A stretch of DNA of 64,000 nt from Celeribacter litoreus (GTDB lineage Bacteria; Pseudomonadota; Alphaproteobacteria; Rhodobacterales; Rhodobacteraceae). The position numbers were made by a program, and so were the translations under genes. Under the pieces are notes generated by a model. The model ran no database searches. It was not told the DNA's origin and saw only the letters and a list, made by a program, of their open reading frames with translations. The stretch spans positions 1,033,403-1,097,402 of the forward strand of contig NZ_JAIUFY010000005.1 of NCBI RefSeq assembly GCF_020165855.1, read 5' to 3'. Below are positions 8,751 to 16,222 of this stretch, one piece after another. How positions within the stretch are numbered: the first letter of the stretch is position 1; the number at the start of each line of letters is the position of its first letter.

Positions 8751-9553
8751 GCCGAAGCCCTCGCGCCATGTTCGTTCATTGCTGCATGCAGCGCATCAGA
8801 CGCCTTGCGGCATAGTTCTGCGTAATCTGCGGATGTGCGGAATTCCTCGGTGCGCGGGTAGGGCGCATCGACCGTGACCTCGGAGGACACGCGCCCCGGA
8901 CGGGCCGCCATGACCACGATCCGGTCAGAGAGGAATACGGATTCAAACACCGAGTGCGTGACGAAAATCACCGTGCACTTGAGTTTTTCGCGGAGTTCCA
9001 ACAGGTCGTTGTTCAACTTGTGGCGCGTGATCTCGTCGAGCGCGGCGAAAGGTTCGTCCATGAGGATCAGGCGCGGCTCGGTCACGAGAGAGCGGGCAAT
9101 AGAGACGCGCATTTTCATGCCGCCGGAGAGCTCACGCGGATAACTTTTCTGGAATTTCTCCAGACCCACCATCTTGAGCGCCCACATAATTTCGTCTTGG
9201 ACGTCGGCCATCGACTTGCCGCGCAGGCGGAAAGGAAGCCAGACGTTCTGTTCGACCGTAGCCCAAGGCATCAGGGTCGGTTCTTGAAAGACAACACCGA
9301 GGTCGCCGGTCTTCATGCCGCCTTCCCACGCGATTTGCCCCGAGGTCGGGCGCATCAGGCCGGAAATCAGGCGCAGGGCCGTGGATTTGCCGCAGCCGGA
9401 CGGCCCCAAAAGCGAAATAAAATCGCCTTGGTTCACGGTCAGGTTCATGTCCTTCAGGGCGACAACATTGCCGTTGAAGATTTTGTCCACGCCGGACATC
9501 TCCAAGAGCTTTTCACGTTGCCCCATGGGCGGAATGGAGGAGGGAAGGGTCAT
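8747..9553 (-). CDS. ABC transporter ATP-binding protein, SsuB/TauB-like
   Basis: A 268-residue ATPase with all motifs: Walker A GPSGCGKST (near 51-59), Q-loop VVFQEP, signature LSGGMKMR (near 143) and Walker B LILMDEPFAALDE (near 160-172), followed by the switch His in FVTHSVFES. The type matches the sulfonate/taurine/pyrimidine-precursor importers. It sits 65 bases after the binding-protein gene and overlaps the permease gene by 4 bases. Confidence 0.9.
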   Translation of the reverse strand: MTLPSSIPPMGQREKLLEMSGVDKIFNGNVVALKDMNLTVNQGDFISLLGPSGCGKSTALRLISGLMRPTSGQIAWEGGMKTGDLGVVFQEPTLMPWATVEQNVWLPFRLRGKSMADVQDEIMWALKMVGLEKFQKSYPRELSGGMKMRVSIARSLVTEPRLILMDEPFAALDEITRHKLNNDLLELREKLKCTVIFVTHSVFESVFLSDRIVVMAARPGRVSSEVTVDAPYPRTEEFRTSADYAELCRKASDALHAAMNEHGARASA

Positions 9554-9618
9554 GTGCGTCTTTCAGATCAGGAGGTGCGAGGGCGGCTGACCGCCCCCGC
9601 AATGCGTTTTCGGGAACC

Positions 9619-10614
9619 TTATTTCAGGTCCATGCCGACTTTCATGTTGGTGAACTCGGTGGTGTAGGCTGCGGAGTAATCGAGACCTGCCTCGATCACG
9701 CCAGCTTCGACCATTTTGTTGTAGAAGTCTGCGATCTTCTCGTCGGTCATTGCGCCGATGCCAAGCTCAAGCGCGTCGCCGCTATCCACGATGCCTTCGG
9801 ATTTCATTTTCGAAATGGCGTAGTCGATCTTGTCCTGAGTCATGTCCGGGTTGTCGGCCATGATCATTTCGTTCGCAGCGCTGTTGTCGTTGTAGAGGTA
9901 GTTATACCAGCCGATCGCGGACCCATCGACGAAGCACTTCACGGCTTCCGGGTTTTCGTCGATCGTGTTCTGCATGGTCTCGATGGTGGTTGCGTAGGTG
10001 GAGTAACCTGCATCCGCGATCAGGAAGACGTCAGGGGTAAAGCCGCCTTCGGTTTCGATCACATACGGCTCGGAGGAGAGGTAGCCCTGCATGGACTTCA
10101 TCTCATCCGCGAGGAACGGAGCCGGGTTAAAGGTGTAGGGCTCACGCTGCTCCACGGTGAAGCCGTAGGCTGCGACCATCCACTGGTAGTAGGATGCGAA
10201 GCCGTTGTCGCCGATGAGGAGCGTGGTTTTCTTCAGGTCTTCAAAGGTTTCCGCGACGCCCGGGTGTGCAATGATCACCTGCGGGTGTTTCTGGAAGGTT
10301 GCGGCCACAGCCACAACAGGGATGCCTTCTTTGGCTGCGTTGAACGCCTGAAGCAGGTCGCCGCCCATGTGGAACTGGATTTTGTCCGCCATCATCAGGG
10401 CGCGGTTGTTCACCTGCGGTCCGCCCGGTTGGATGGTCACGTCGAGGCCGCAGGCTGCGTAGGTGCCGTCTGCGACTGCTTGGTAGTAGCCGCCGTGCTC
10501 AGCCTGAGCGAGCCAGTTGGTGCCGAAGGCAACCGGTGTCAGGTCAGATGCCAGTGCGGCGGTGGAAGTCGTCGCGGCAAGGGCAAGCCCCGCGAGAACG
10601 CGTGTCGTGGTCAT
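9619..10614 (-). CDS. ABC transporter substrate-binding protein, NMT1/THI5-like
   Basis: A 331-residue periplasmic binding protein. The start was placed at 10614, 60 codons inside the longest frame, because a signal peptide begins there (MTTTRVLAGLALAATTSTAALA, cleavage before SDLTP). The mature part has the NMT1 pattern (FGTNWLAQAEHGGYYQAVADG, then VTIQPGGPQVNNRALM). This fold binds thiamine precursors, riboflavin, pyrimidine-like and other heteroaromatic compounds. It shares the family with the binding protein at 58010, but the two are clearly diverged. It is the first gene of the catabolic operon that ends at 2271; the promoter must lie in 10615-10867, shared divergently with the RidA gene. 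Confidence 0.88.
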   Translation of the reverse strand: MTTTRVLAGLALAATTSTAALASDLTPVAFGTNWLAQAEHGGYYQAVADGTYAACGLDVTIQPGGPQVNNRALMMADKIQFHMGGDLLQAFNAAKEGIPVVAVAATFQKHPQVIIAHPGVAETFEDLKKTTLLIGDNGFASYYQWMVAAYGFTVEQREPYTFNPAPFLADEMKSMQGYLSSEPYVIETEGGFTPDVFLIADAGYSTYATTIETMQNTIDENPEAVKCFVDGSAIGWYNYLYNDNSAANEMIMADNPDMTQDKIDYAISKMKSEGIVDSGDALELGIGAMTDEKIADFYNKMVEAGVIEAGLDYSAAYTTEFTNMKVGMDLK

Positions 10615-10867
10615 GTAAAGTCTCCAAGGGTGAAATTCCGACCCCCACGATATCGTTGCAGACAGGGAGCGCACGGGGGCGCGGGCACGGCGTTTCTGCA
10701 CAGCGCCTGTTTGCTCAAATACAAGGCATTTTTTTGAGCATCGGGTCAAAAAATGATCAAATTGATTTGGGATCGGATGCGATATTGTGTACAAAATCCC
10801 CTTCGGCGTCGGTTCGTGTCATGCAATTTGGCGTAACTTCCCTCCGAATCTCGACAGGATGCTGATC
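10615..10867. promoter_or_regulatory. Divergent intergenic region between the uptake/catabolic operon and the RidA gene
   Basis: About 250 bases with no gene. An AT-rich part near 10729-10765 holds overlapping inverted-repeat pieces (TGATCA directly followed by an ATCAA-A-TTGAT element), a plausible operator for a regulator of both directions. I cannot assign a regulator: none is encoded beside the cluster. Confidence 0.4.
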
Positions 10868-11260
10868 ATGAAAACTGCATTGACCCCCGATAGTATTGCC
10901 GCGCCGTTTGGTGCGTATTCCCACGGTATCGATAGTGGACCAGCAGGACGCGTGATCGTCACCTCAGGACAGCTCGGGCTCTCTCCCGATGGCACCTGCC
11001 CAGAGGGCGTGACCGCGCAGGCAGAGCAATGCTTCGCGAATATTGATGCGATCCTCAAAGAGGCGGGTGTTGGCCGTGACCAGGTTGTGCGGGTCAGCGG
11101 GTTCGTCACGAAACGTGAGGATTTCGCGACCTACATGGCCGTTCGCGACGCGTGGCTTGCGGATGTCGAGGTAAAGCCTGCCTCGACACTGCTCATCGTC
11201 ACGGGGTTCACCCGTGAAGAATTTCTCGTCGAGGTCGAGGTGACCGCCGTCGCGCCGTAA
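10868..11260 (+). CDS. Rid-family (RidA/YjgF) enamine/imine deaminase-like protein
   Basis: A 130-residue single-domain Rid protein. ATG at 10868 was preferred because AGGA lies 8-9 bases upstream; an in-frame ATG 9 bases earlier is possible. The family's features are visible: FGAYSHGI (near 15-22), VTSGQLGLSPDG (near 33-44) and a C-terminal VEVEVTAVAP strand. RidA hydrolyses reactive enamine/imine intermediates; the Arg near residue 103 of RidA homologues is not obviously conserved here, so it may belong to another Rid subgroup. Its divergent placement next to a catabolic operon suggests clean-up of an imine made by that pathway. Confidence 0.85.
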   Translation: MKTALTPDSIAAPFGAYSHGIDSGPAGRVIVTSGQLGLSPDGTCPEGVTAQAEQCFANIDAILKEAGVGRDQVVRVSGFVTKREDFATYMAVRDAWLADVEVKPASTLLIVTGFTREEFLVEVEVTAVAP

Positions 11261-11276
11261 GTGGCGCTACCTGTCG

Positions 11277-11915
11277 TTAGTCCTTTGAAATCTTGAGGCC
11301 CATCTTTTTCAGAAGCGGGTGCCATTGCTCCTGAAGCTGACGATAGCGCGCTTGGGTCTGGTCAAAGACCGAAAGCCCCTCGCGCGCGAGGTCCACATAG
11401 GCTGCACGCTCGGAAATAAGCGTCACGAGCTTGTGCCCGTTGGCTTCCACAAAATCGCCCAAGAGCTTGGTGTCCTTCCGGCGCAGATCGACACGCGACC
11501 CGATCGGGAGGATATCAATCTTGTCTTTACGGACGCGCTTGAGATCTTGCAGGTCCTTGAGGAAGGACCGGATCGCCAATTCGTCAAAGAGCGACGCCAT
11601 GATTGGGGTGACGAGATAGTCTGCGTCCTTGACGAAGGGCTTCACGTCATCGGCTCCAACGCCCGCCCCACTGTCAATGATGAGCCAATCGGTCTTTTTC
11701 GGCACAGACGGCAGCGTCTCTTTCGACCAGTTCAGCACCGGAATATGTGCGGCATAGGCCGAGCGTCTCTTGCCCCACATACGCGCGGATTGTTGAGGAT
11801 CAGCATCCGCAAGAGCAACCCGATGGCCGAGGGACTTGAGCGCTCCGGCCAGTGTGATCGCTGTCATCGTTTTGCCTGCACCGCCTTTGCTGTTGGCAAC
11901 GAGAACAGTTTTCAT
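11277..11915 (-). CDS. ParA-family ATPase
   Basis: A 212-residue MinD/ParA/Soj-type ATPase. The deviant Walker A is SKGGAGKT (near residues 8-15, with the signature Lys before GG); Walker A' is ADADPQQSA and Walker B is WLIIDSGAGV (near 95-104). It lacks the N-terminal DNA-binding domain of type Ia plasmid ParAs, so it is the short Ib/orphan type. The ATG at 11915 shares one base with the TGA of the small ribbon-helix-helix gene upstream; a GTG at 11918 is an alternative start. Short ParAs usually partner a small RHH DNA-binding protein (ParG-like) or position large cytosolic assemblies. It converges on the RidA gene with a 16-base gap. Confidence 0.88.
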   Translation of the reverse strand: MKTVLVANSKGGAGKTMTAITLAGALKSLGHRVALADADPQQSARMWGKRRSAYAAHIPVLNWSKETLPSVPKKTDWLIIDSGAGVGADDVKPFVKDADYLVTPIMASLFDELAIRSFLKDLQDLKRVRKDKIDILPIGSRVDLRRKDTKLLGDFVEANGHKLVTLISERAAYVDLAREGLSVFDQTQARYRQLQEQWHPLLKKMGLKISKD

Positions 11916-12079
11916 CACGACCCTTTCTTGGCGTTCTTCTTCAAAAATTTCCGGATATGATCACGCAATTCGCGAGAGGCGGATGTGTCCATGTCCTCAC
12001 ACAATGCCACAAAGGCATCGCGATCCTCCTTCGGTAAGCGAATGATCAGACTGGCGTCTTTTTTGTTTTTCTGGCCCAT
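11915..12079 (-). CDS. Small ribbon-helix-helix (CopG/Arc-like) DNA-binding protein
   Basis: A 54-residue frame on the minus strand, ATG at 12077-12079 and TGA at 11915-11917. It starts MGQKNKKDASLIIRLPKEDR: a lysine-rich tip, a short beta strand (SLIIRLP), then two helices (DRDAFVALCEDM and SASRELRDHIRKFLKK), the classic Arc/CopG/ParG layout. The stop overlaps the parA start (TGATG), so the two are co-translated. By analogy with ParFG-type pairs it may bind its own promoter and a centromere-like site and stimulate the ATPase. The near-palindrome at 12094-12116 is the obvious candidate site. Confidence 0.82.
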   Translation of the reverse strand: MGQKNKKDASLIIRLPKEDRDAFVALCEDMDTSASRELRDHIRKFLKKNAKKGS

Positions 12080-12093
12080 GCGCGTGTCTCCTA

Positions 12094-12116
12094 GTGCCTA
12101 TACCGCGTATATACAC
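12094..12116. promoter_or_regulatory. Near-palindromic candidate operator upstream of the RHH-parA pair
   Basis: The pattern GTG-N2-TATAC-N3-GTATA-N2-CAC gives complementary arms over 23 bases, 15 bases before the RHH start codon. Its AT-rich core may also be the -10 region, so binding would block transcription. Autoregulation by the small RHH protein is inferred from the position and from how such pairs normally work. Confidence 0.6.
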
Positions 12117-12200
12117 AATCTGGGTGCGTCAAGGCCTTGGGTCTGACTTTCCTGCCGCCGCGTCAATCGCTTGAATATTGAGGTGGATAGCTGATAGCGC

Positions 12201-12695
12201 TCACACGCCGCCGGAGTGAACGATCTCGTAGTAGATTTTTTCGAGCTCCTCTTTGTGCTCTGCTTCTTCATTCGCAAGGAAGGTGAAAGCCTCTTTGAGC
12301 GGTCCTTCCGGCGCCGTCGTGGCGAGTTCGGTGTATTGCTCCATCGCTGCCGTTTCGCGCATCAGGGCGTATTGGAGGACTGTCTGGTCGTCGGGGTTTT
12401 CGCCCAGATCGGGCACCTGCACGCAGTCGGAGAATTTGCCATCCGCCACGGGGCGCTGGATTTTCTCCGCCATCGCCTCGGAGACTTTCGGATCGTTCGC
12501 GAGCTTGGTGAAGAGGTCCACGTGGCCTTGTTCCTCTTCCGCAAGTTCGTCCACCAGCCATCTGATATTCTTGGAGACTTTCGGCGCAAGGGCTGCGTAA
12601 AAATCGCGGGCAACGACCTCGAACGAGGTGGCGGTGTCCATGATCTCTTTGACCGTCGTCAGGCCAGAGAGTTTTTCCTTGTTCGCTTCACTCAT
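12201..12695 (-). CDS. Ferritin-like/rubrerythrin-family di-iron protein
   Basis: A 164-residue four-helix protein; the ATG at 12695 (MSEANKEKLSGLTT) was chosen because it overlaps the upstream stop as ATGA. Paired carboxylate-histidine motifs are present: EVVARDFY (near 26), EEEQGH (near 53-58), RETAAMEQY (near 115-123) and NEEAEHKEEL (near 145-154), the E-x-x-H pattern of rubrerythrin/bacterioferritin-like di-iron centres. There is no C-terminal rubredoxin domain. It is the last gene of the Mrp-Nuo operon, translationally coupled to the NAD(P)H flavoprotein. It could reduce peroxide or O2, or accept electrons from the complex; its true role is unknown. Confidence 0.85.
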   Translation of the reverse strand: MSEANKEKLSGLTTVKEIMDTATSFEVVARDFYAALAPKVSKNIRWLVDELAEEEQGHVDLFTKLANDPKVSEAMAEKIQRPVADGKFSDCVQVPDLGENPDDQTVLQYALMRETAAMEQYTELATTAPEGPLKEAFTFLANEEAEHKEELEKIYYEIVHSGGV

Positions 12696-14488
12696 TGCAG
12701 CGCCTCCCGTTTTGCTGTGAGCATTCTGCTGATCGAAACCGCAACACGGTGGCCGTCCGCGACGGCGTGAATGACGTCGGGACCAGAGACCGCATCGCCC
12801 GCTGCCCAGAGCCATGGCTCGGAGGTTTGGCCGTCCGCATCAATCATGATCCGCCCACGGTTCCATTCGAGCTGTTCGGTGAGTTCCGCGCCCAAGAGCG
12901 AAATATCGGCCATCTGTCCGATGGCCTCGACGACCATACCGGCAGGATGGACCATCTCGTCGTCCTCATCGTATTTCGGGGCAAAGCGTCCCTCTGCGTC
13001 AAAGATCGCATCGACCTTCCATGTGCGCAGTCCAGTGACGGTGTCGCCATCGACCAGAATTTCCTGCGGTCCGCGCGCGGGGAAGATATCGCAGCCCTCT
13101 TCGAGCGCTTCTTCGATCTCTTCCTTATCGGCGAGGAAGCGGTCGAGTTCTTCGAGCGCGGTCACTGTCACGCCGACCTTGCCGTGTTTGATCTTTTGCA
13201 GGCGGGCCATGGAACGAGCGATATCCATCGCCACGTTGCCGCCGCCGATGACCGCGACTTGTTCGGGCACAGGAACCTCTTCGCCCGCCGTGATCCGGCG
13301 CAGCAGGTCAATCGCAGCTTCGGCTTTCTCCGAACCCGGCACGCGGGTGGAGCGGCCTTGGTGTAGGCCGATGGAAAGGACGACTGCGTCATAGGCCGTT
13401 TTCAGTTGGTCCATCGAGATTTCCTGACCCACCCGCATGTTGCAGCGGATCTCGACGCCCATGCTCTCAATGACGGAAATCTCGTGGTCCAGCACGTGGT
13501 AGGGCAGGCGGTATTCGGGAATGCCGTAGCGCATCATGCCGCCGGGTTTGTCGAGAGCTTCGAAAACCACGACCTGATGCCCTTTGCGGGCGAGATCGTA
13601 GGCGGTGGTCAGTCCCGCAGGTCCCGCACCGATAATGGCGACCGATTGACCCGTCTCCGGCACATCGGGTTTCTGGATCAGGTCGAAATAGCGCTCACGC
13701 GGCACGCTGTCTGTGATTGAGCGTTTGAGCCAGCGGATGGCGATGGCGTCGCCCTCATGCATCGCGGCGCAAGTCGTTTCGCATTTGTGGGTACAGATGC
13801 GCCCGCAAGCCTGCGAGAACGGGTTGGTCTCATAGAGAAGCTGCAAACCGCCCTCATAATCGCCGTCCCGCACTTTGGAAATGTAGTCGGGGATATCCAT
13901 GTGGGCGGGGCAGGTGGCAACACACAGCCCGCATTCGACGCAGCGGTCGGCCTCGATGATGGCCTGCTCCGCCGTGAACCCATCAACGATTTCGTCAAAG
14001 TTTCCAATGCGATCCTCGGGGCAGGTTTCTCCCATCGGGGCGCGGACGGTGCCGGTCAGGCGACGCTCGTCCTCGCGTTGATAGCCCTTTGGCTCCAGGT
14101 CCCACGATTTGGCGTCCACACCAGGGACAAACCGGAACGCGTCAGGGTCGCTATCAACCCAGGTGTATTCGTTCGACATCGTGAGAGAACCGGTCATGCA
14201 GACATCGACACAGAGCGCACACCAGCAGCAGCGCCCGTAGTCGATCATCGGGCGCAGGCCCGAGTCTCCGGGACCGGCGTTCTGGCCCTCAACCGGCACC
14301 ATGTCGATGGCGGCGTTCTGGCAAATCTCTTCGCAGGAGCCGCAGCCGATGCATTTGTCCATATCGTTCTGGTGAAAGCCCCGATACCGGTCCGAGGCCT
14401 CGCGGCTGAACGGGTCTTTGATCGTCACGGGATCATTGATGACATGTTTCCATGCCGTGAATGGGGAGAGAACATCGCGAAGGGACAT
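12692..14488 (-). CDS. Fusion of NuoI-like 8Fe ferredoxin with GltD/NfnB-like NAD(P)H oxidoreductase
   Basis: A 598-residue protein, start at 14488 (MSLRDVLSPF), 5 bases after the NuoD-like gene. Residues about 40-100 form a NuoI/ferredoxin domain with two CxxCxxCxxxC clusters (C46/49/52/56 and C87/90/93/97). A GltD-type N-terminal region follows with C183/186/189/193 and C228/232/236/240, then an FAD site GAGPAGL (287-293) and an NAD(P)H site GGGNVAMD (415-422). In bacterial complex I the NADH-oxidising part is NuoEFG, which is missing here; this fusion would bring NAD(P)H-derived electrons straight onto the NuoI-like wire. Whether NADH or NADPH is used, and whether ferredoxin also docks, is unknown. 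Confidence 0.88.
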   Translation of the reverse strand: MSLRDVLSPFTAWKHVINDPVTIKDPFSREASDRYRGFHQNDMDKCIGCGSCEEICQNAAIDMVPVEGQNAGPGDSGLRPMIDYGRCCWCALCVDVCMTGSLTMSNEYTWVDSDPDAFRFVPGVDAKSWDLEPKGYQREDERRLTGTVRAPMGETCPEDRIGNFDEIVDGFTAEQAIIEADRCVECGLCVATCPAHMDIPDYISKVRDGDYEGGLQLLYETNPFSQACGRICTHKCETTCAAMHEGDAIAIRWLKRSITDSVPRERYFDLIQKPDVPETGQSVAIIGAGPAGLTTAYDLARKGHQVVVFEALDKPGGMMRYGIPEYRLPYHVLDHEISVIESMGVEIRCNMRVGQEISMDQLKTAYDAVVLSIGLHQGRSTRVPGSEKAEAAIDLLRRITAGEEVPVPEQVAVIGGGNVAMDIARSMARLQKIKHGKVGVTVTALEELDRFLADKEEIEEALEEGCDIFPARGPQEILVDGDTVTGLRTWKVDAIFDAEGRFAPKYDEDDEMVHPAGMVVEAIGQMADISLLGAELTEQLEWNRGRIMIDADGQTSEPWLWAAGDAVSGPDVIHAVADGHRVAVSISRMLTAKREALQ

Positions 14489-14493
14489 GGGGC

Positions 14494-15675
14494 TTACCTT
14501 TCGATCTCTGGCGGGTAGGTGTGGAGCGACACCATGAGTGCGGCGACATCGGAGATATTGGTGCCGGAGATCAGGTGTTCGAGCAAAGCCATGGCGTGCG
14601 TATAGCTCGGCCCGCGCACGTTGATCCGACGCGGATATCCGGTGCCGTCTGTAACGAGATAATAGCCATACTCCCCGCGCGAGCTTTCGCCTTTGATGTA
14701 GGTCTCGCCACGCGGAATTTTCCAATGGAGCACGTTGGGCAGGTTGCCCATGACCGGCCCCTCTTTCGGCATCTTTTTGAGGATTTGCCGGATGAGTTGG
14801 ATCGTCTCGTGCAGGTCTTTGAAACGCACCATCGTGCGGGCGTAGATGTCTGAGGCCTCTTCCGTGTGGACGGTGAAGTCGAGCTGATCGTAGACGAGGT
14901 AGGGGCTGTCCTTACGCACGTCTTTGGCGACGCCACCCGCGCGGGCGTTCGGGCCTGTGACGCCGTAGCGCTCGAAGAGGGCAGGGTCGATATAACCCAC
15001 GCCTTGCGTGCGGGTTTTAAACACAGAGCTATGGAACATGAGCTTTTCGGCGTCTGCCAGATAGCGTTCTGCCGTGCTCAGGACCTCTTCCATGCGGCCT
15101 TCGAACCCTTCGGGCAGATGCGCGCGCACGCCGCCCGGGAGGATGAACATGTGATAGATGCGGGCACCGGTGAGTTCTTCGAACCGATCCAGCATCAGAT
15201 CGCGGGTGTAGGTCATCCATTGGCCGACCACACCGAGACCCAGCGCGCCGGAAATCCCGCCCATAGCCATCATGTAGCTGTTGAAGCGGCCCATCTCGAG
15301 GATCAGGGTGCGGATCCAAGTGGCCATTTCCGGCACCTCGATCCCTGCGAGTTCCTCGACGGCGGCGGCGTAGCAATATTCGTTGAAATCCGGCTCCGGC
15401 ACGCAGACGCGGCAGACGATCGGGAAGACCTGAATGAACGTCCGGCGTTCCATCAGTTTCTCGAACCCGCGGTGGAGGTAGCCGACATGGGTTTTGCCTT
15501 CGACGACTTCGTCACCACACACCGTCAGTTCAACCGACATGTTGCCCGTGATACCGGGGTGGTTCGGGCCGTGCCAGAGCTTGAGATACTTGCCGGTTTC
15601 CAGATCGACTTCGACTTTCCCGTCGGGGCCGGGCTGGGGGTATTGGGAGCGGTCAGGGGAGAAGGAGAACATCAT
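14494..15675 (-). CDS. Complex I 49-kDa (NuoD)/hydrogenase large-subunit-like protein
   Basis: A 393-residue cytosolic subunit of the NuoD/[NiFe]-hydrogenase large-subunit family. Complex I-like regions are clear: GPNHPGITG (36-44), AAAVEELAGIEVP (103-115), GARIYHMFILPGGV, and the C-terminal PPEIER. By eye, the His of the quinone site (HPxxHG) is Thr43 and the quinone Tyr is Val92. The same stretch has C88-R-V-C91, resembling the first CxxC of hydrogenases; the second, C-terminal CxxC is absent. It is therefore neither a standard quinone reductase nor a NiFe hydrogenase. ATG at 15675 overlaps the NuoC-like stop (ATGA); ATG at 15672 is an alternative. Confidence 0.88.
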   Translation of the reverse strand: MMFSFSPDRSQYPQPGPDGKVEVDLETGKYLKLWHGPNHPGITGNMSVELTVCGDEVVEGKTHVGYLHRGFEKLMERRTFIQVFPIVCRVCVPEPDFNEYCYAAAVEELAGIEVPEMATWIRTLILEMGRFNSYMMAMGGISGALGLGVVGQWMTYTRDLMLDRFEELTGARIYHMFILPGGVRAHLPEGFEGRMEEVLSTAERYLADAEKLMFHSSVFKTRTQGVGYIDPALFERYGVTGPNARAGGVAKDVRKDSPYLVYDQLDFTVHTEEASDIYARTMVRFKDLHETIQLIRQILKKMPKEGPVMGNLPNVLHWKIPRGETYIKGESSRGEYGYYLVTDGTGYPRRINVRGPSYTHAMALLEHLISGTNISDVAALMVSLHTYPPEIER

Positions 15676-16217
15676 TTGGCTCCTTTCGGGTAATCCGCAT
15701 AGAGCACTTTCTGCATATGCGTTTTCGGATCATGGGTCTCACGGCCCGGACGGTCGTGATAGGTTTGCTGCGAATAGGCGAGCGTATCGAAATCGCGGCG
15801 GTAGGGCGGCAGGTCGGTCCAGCCTTCTAGGATGAATTCCTCATCCACGCGCGGGCTACCGGGGAAGTTGATGCCGAACATCTCGCGCAACTCGCGCTGA
15901 TAGGTGGCGGCAGTTGGCCAGAGATCGTGGATCGTGTCGCCGGTCGCATCCTCACGGTCGAGCATCACGCGCAGGGCCAGTGTCAGATTGGCCTCGCGGT
16001 TGTTGATCATGTAGGTGAGCTGAAACTGCTGCTCTTCGATCCAGTCCACGGCGGTGAGGAGCGTCAGGTGTGTGAACCCTTCGACGTCGCGCAGTTCTGT
16101 CAGGATCGCACGCAGTTCAGAGCGTTTGACGGTCACGAAACACAGGTCATCGCGCTGAAACGTCGGCGTGCCGAAGTGGTAGCGGTCTTTGAGGCGGTAT
16201 AGGAGTTCTCTCATCAT
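15672..16217 (-). CDS. Complex I 30-kDa (NuoC)-like subunit
   Basis: About 180 residues. The conserved NuoC signature is visible near the middle as ELREMFGINFPGSPRVDEEF, close to the family's E-R-E-x-x-D-x-F-G-I-x-F pattern, and a C-terminal tail follows as in complex I and in MbhK/MbxK-type subunits. The start is uncertain: ATG at 16217 has GGTGAG upstream, whereas a GTG at 16226 overlaps the NuoB-like stop by 4 bases as in most junctions of this operon. It stabilises the NuoB/NuoD-like catalytic interface in the peripheral arm. Confidence 0.85.
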   Translation of the reverse strand: MMRELLYRLKDRYHFGTPTFQRDDLCFVTVKRSELRAILTELRDVEGFTHLTLLTAVDWIEEQQFQLTYMINNREANLTLALRVMLDREDATGDTIHDLWPTAATYQRELREMFGINFPGSPRVDEEFILEGWTDLPPYRRDFDTLAYSQQTYHDRPGRETHDPKTHMQKVLYADYPKGAK

Positions 16218-16222
16218 AGCGC

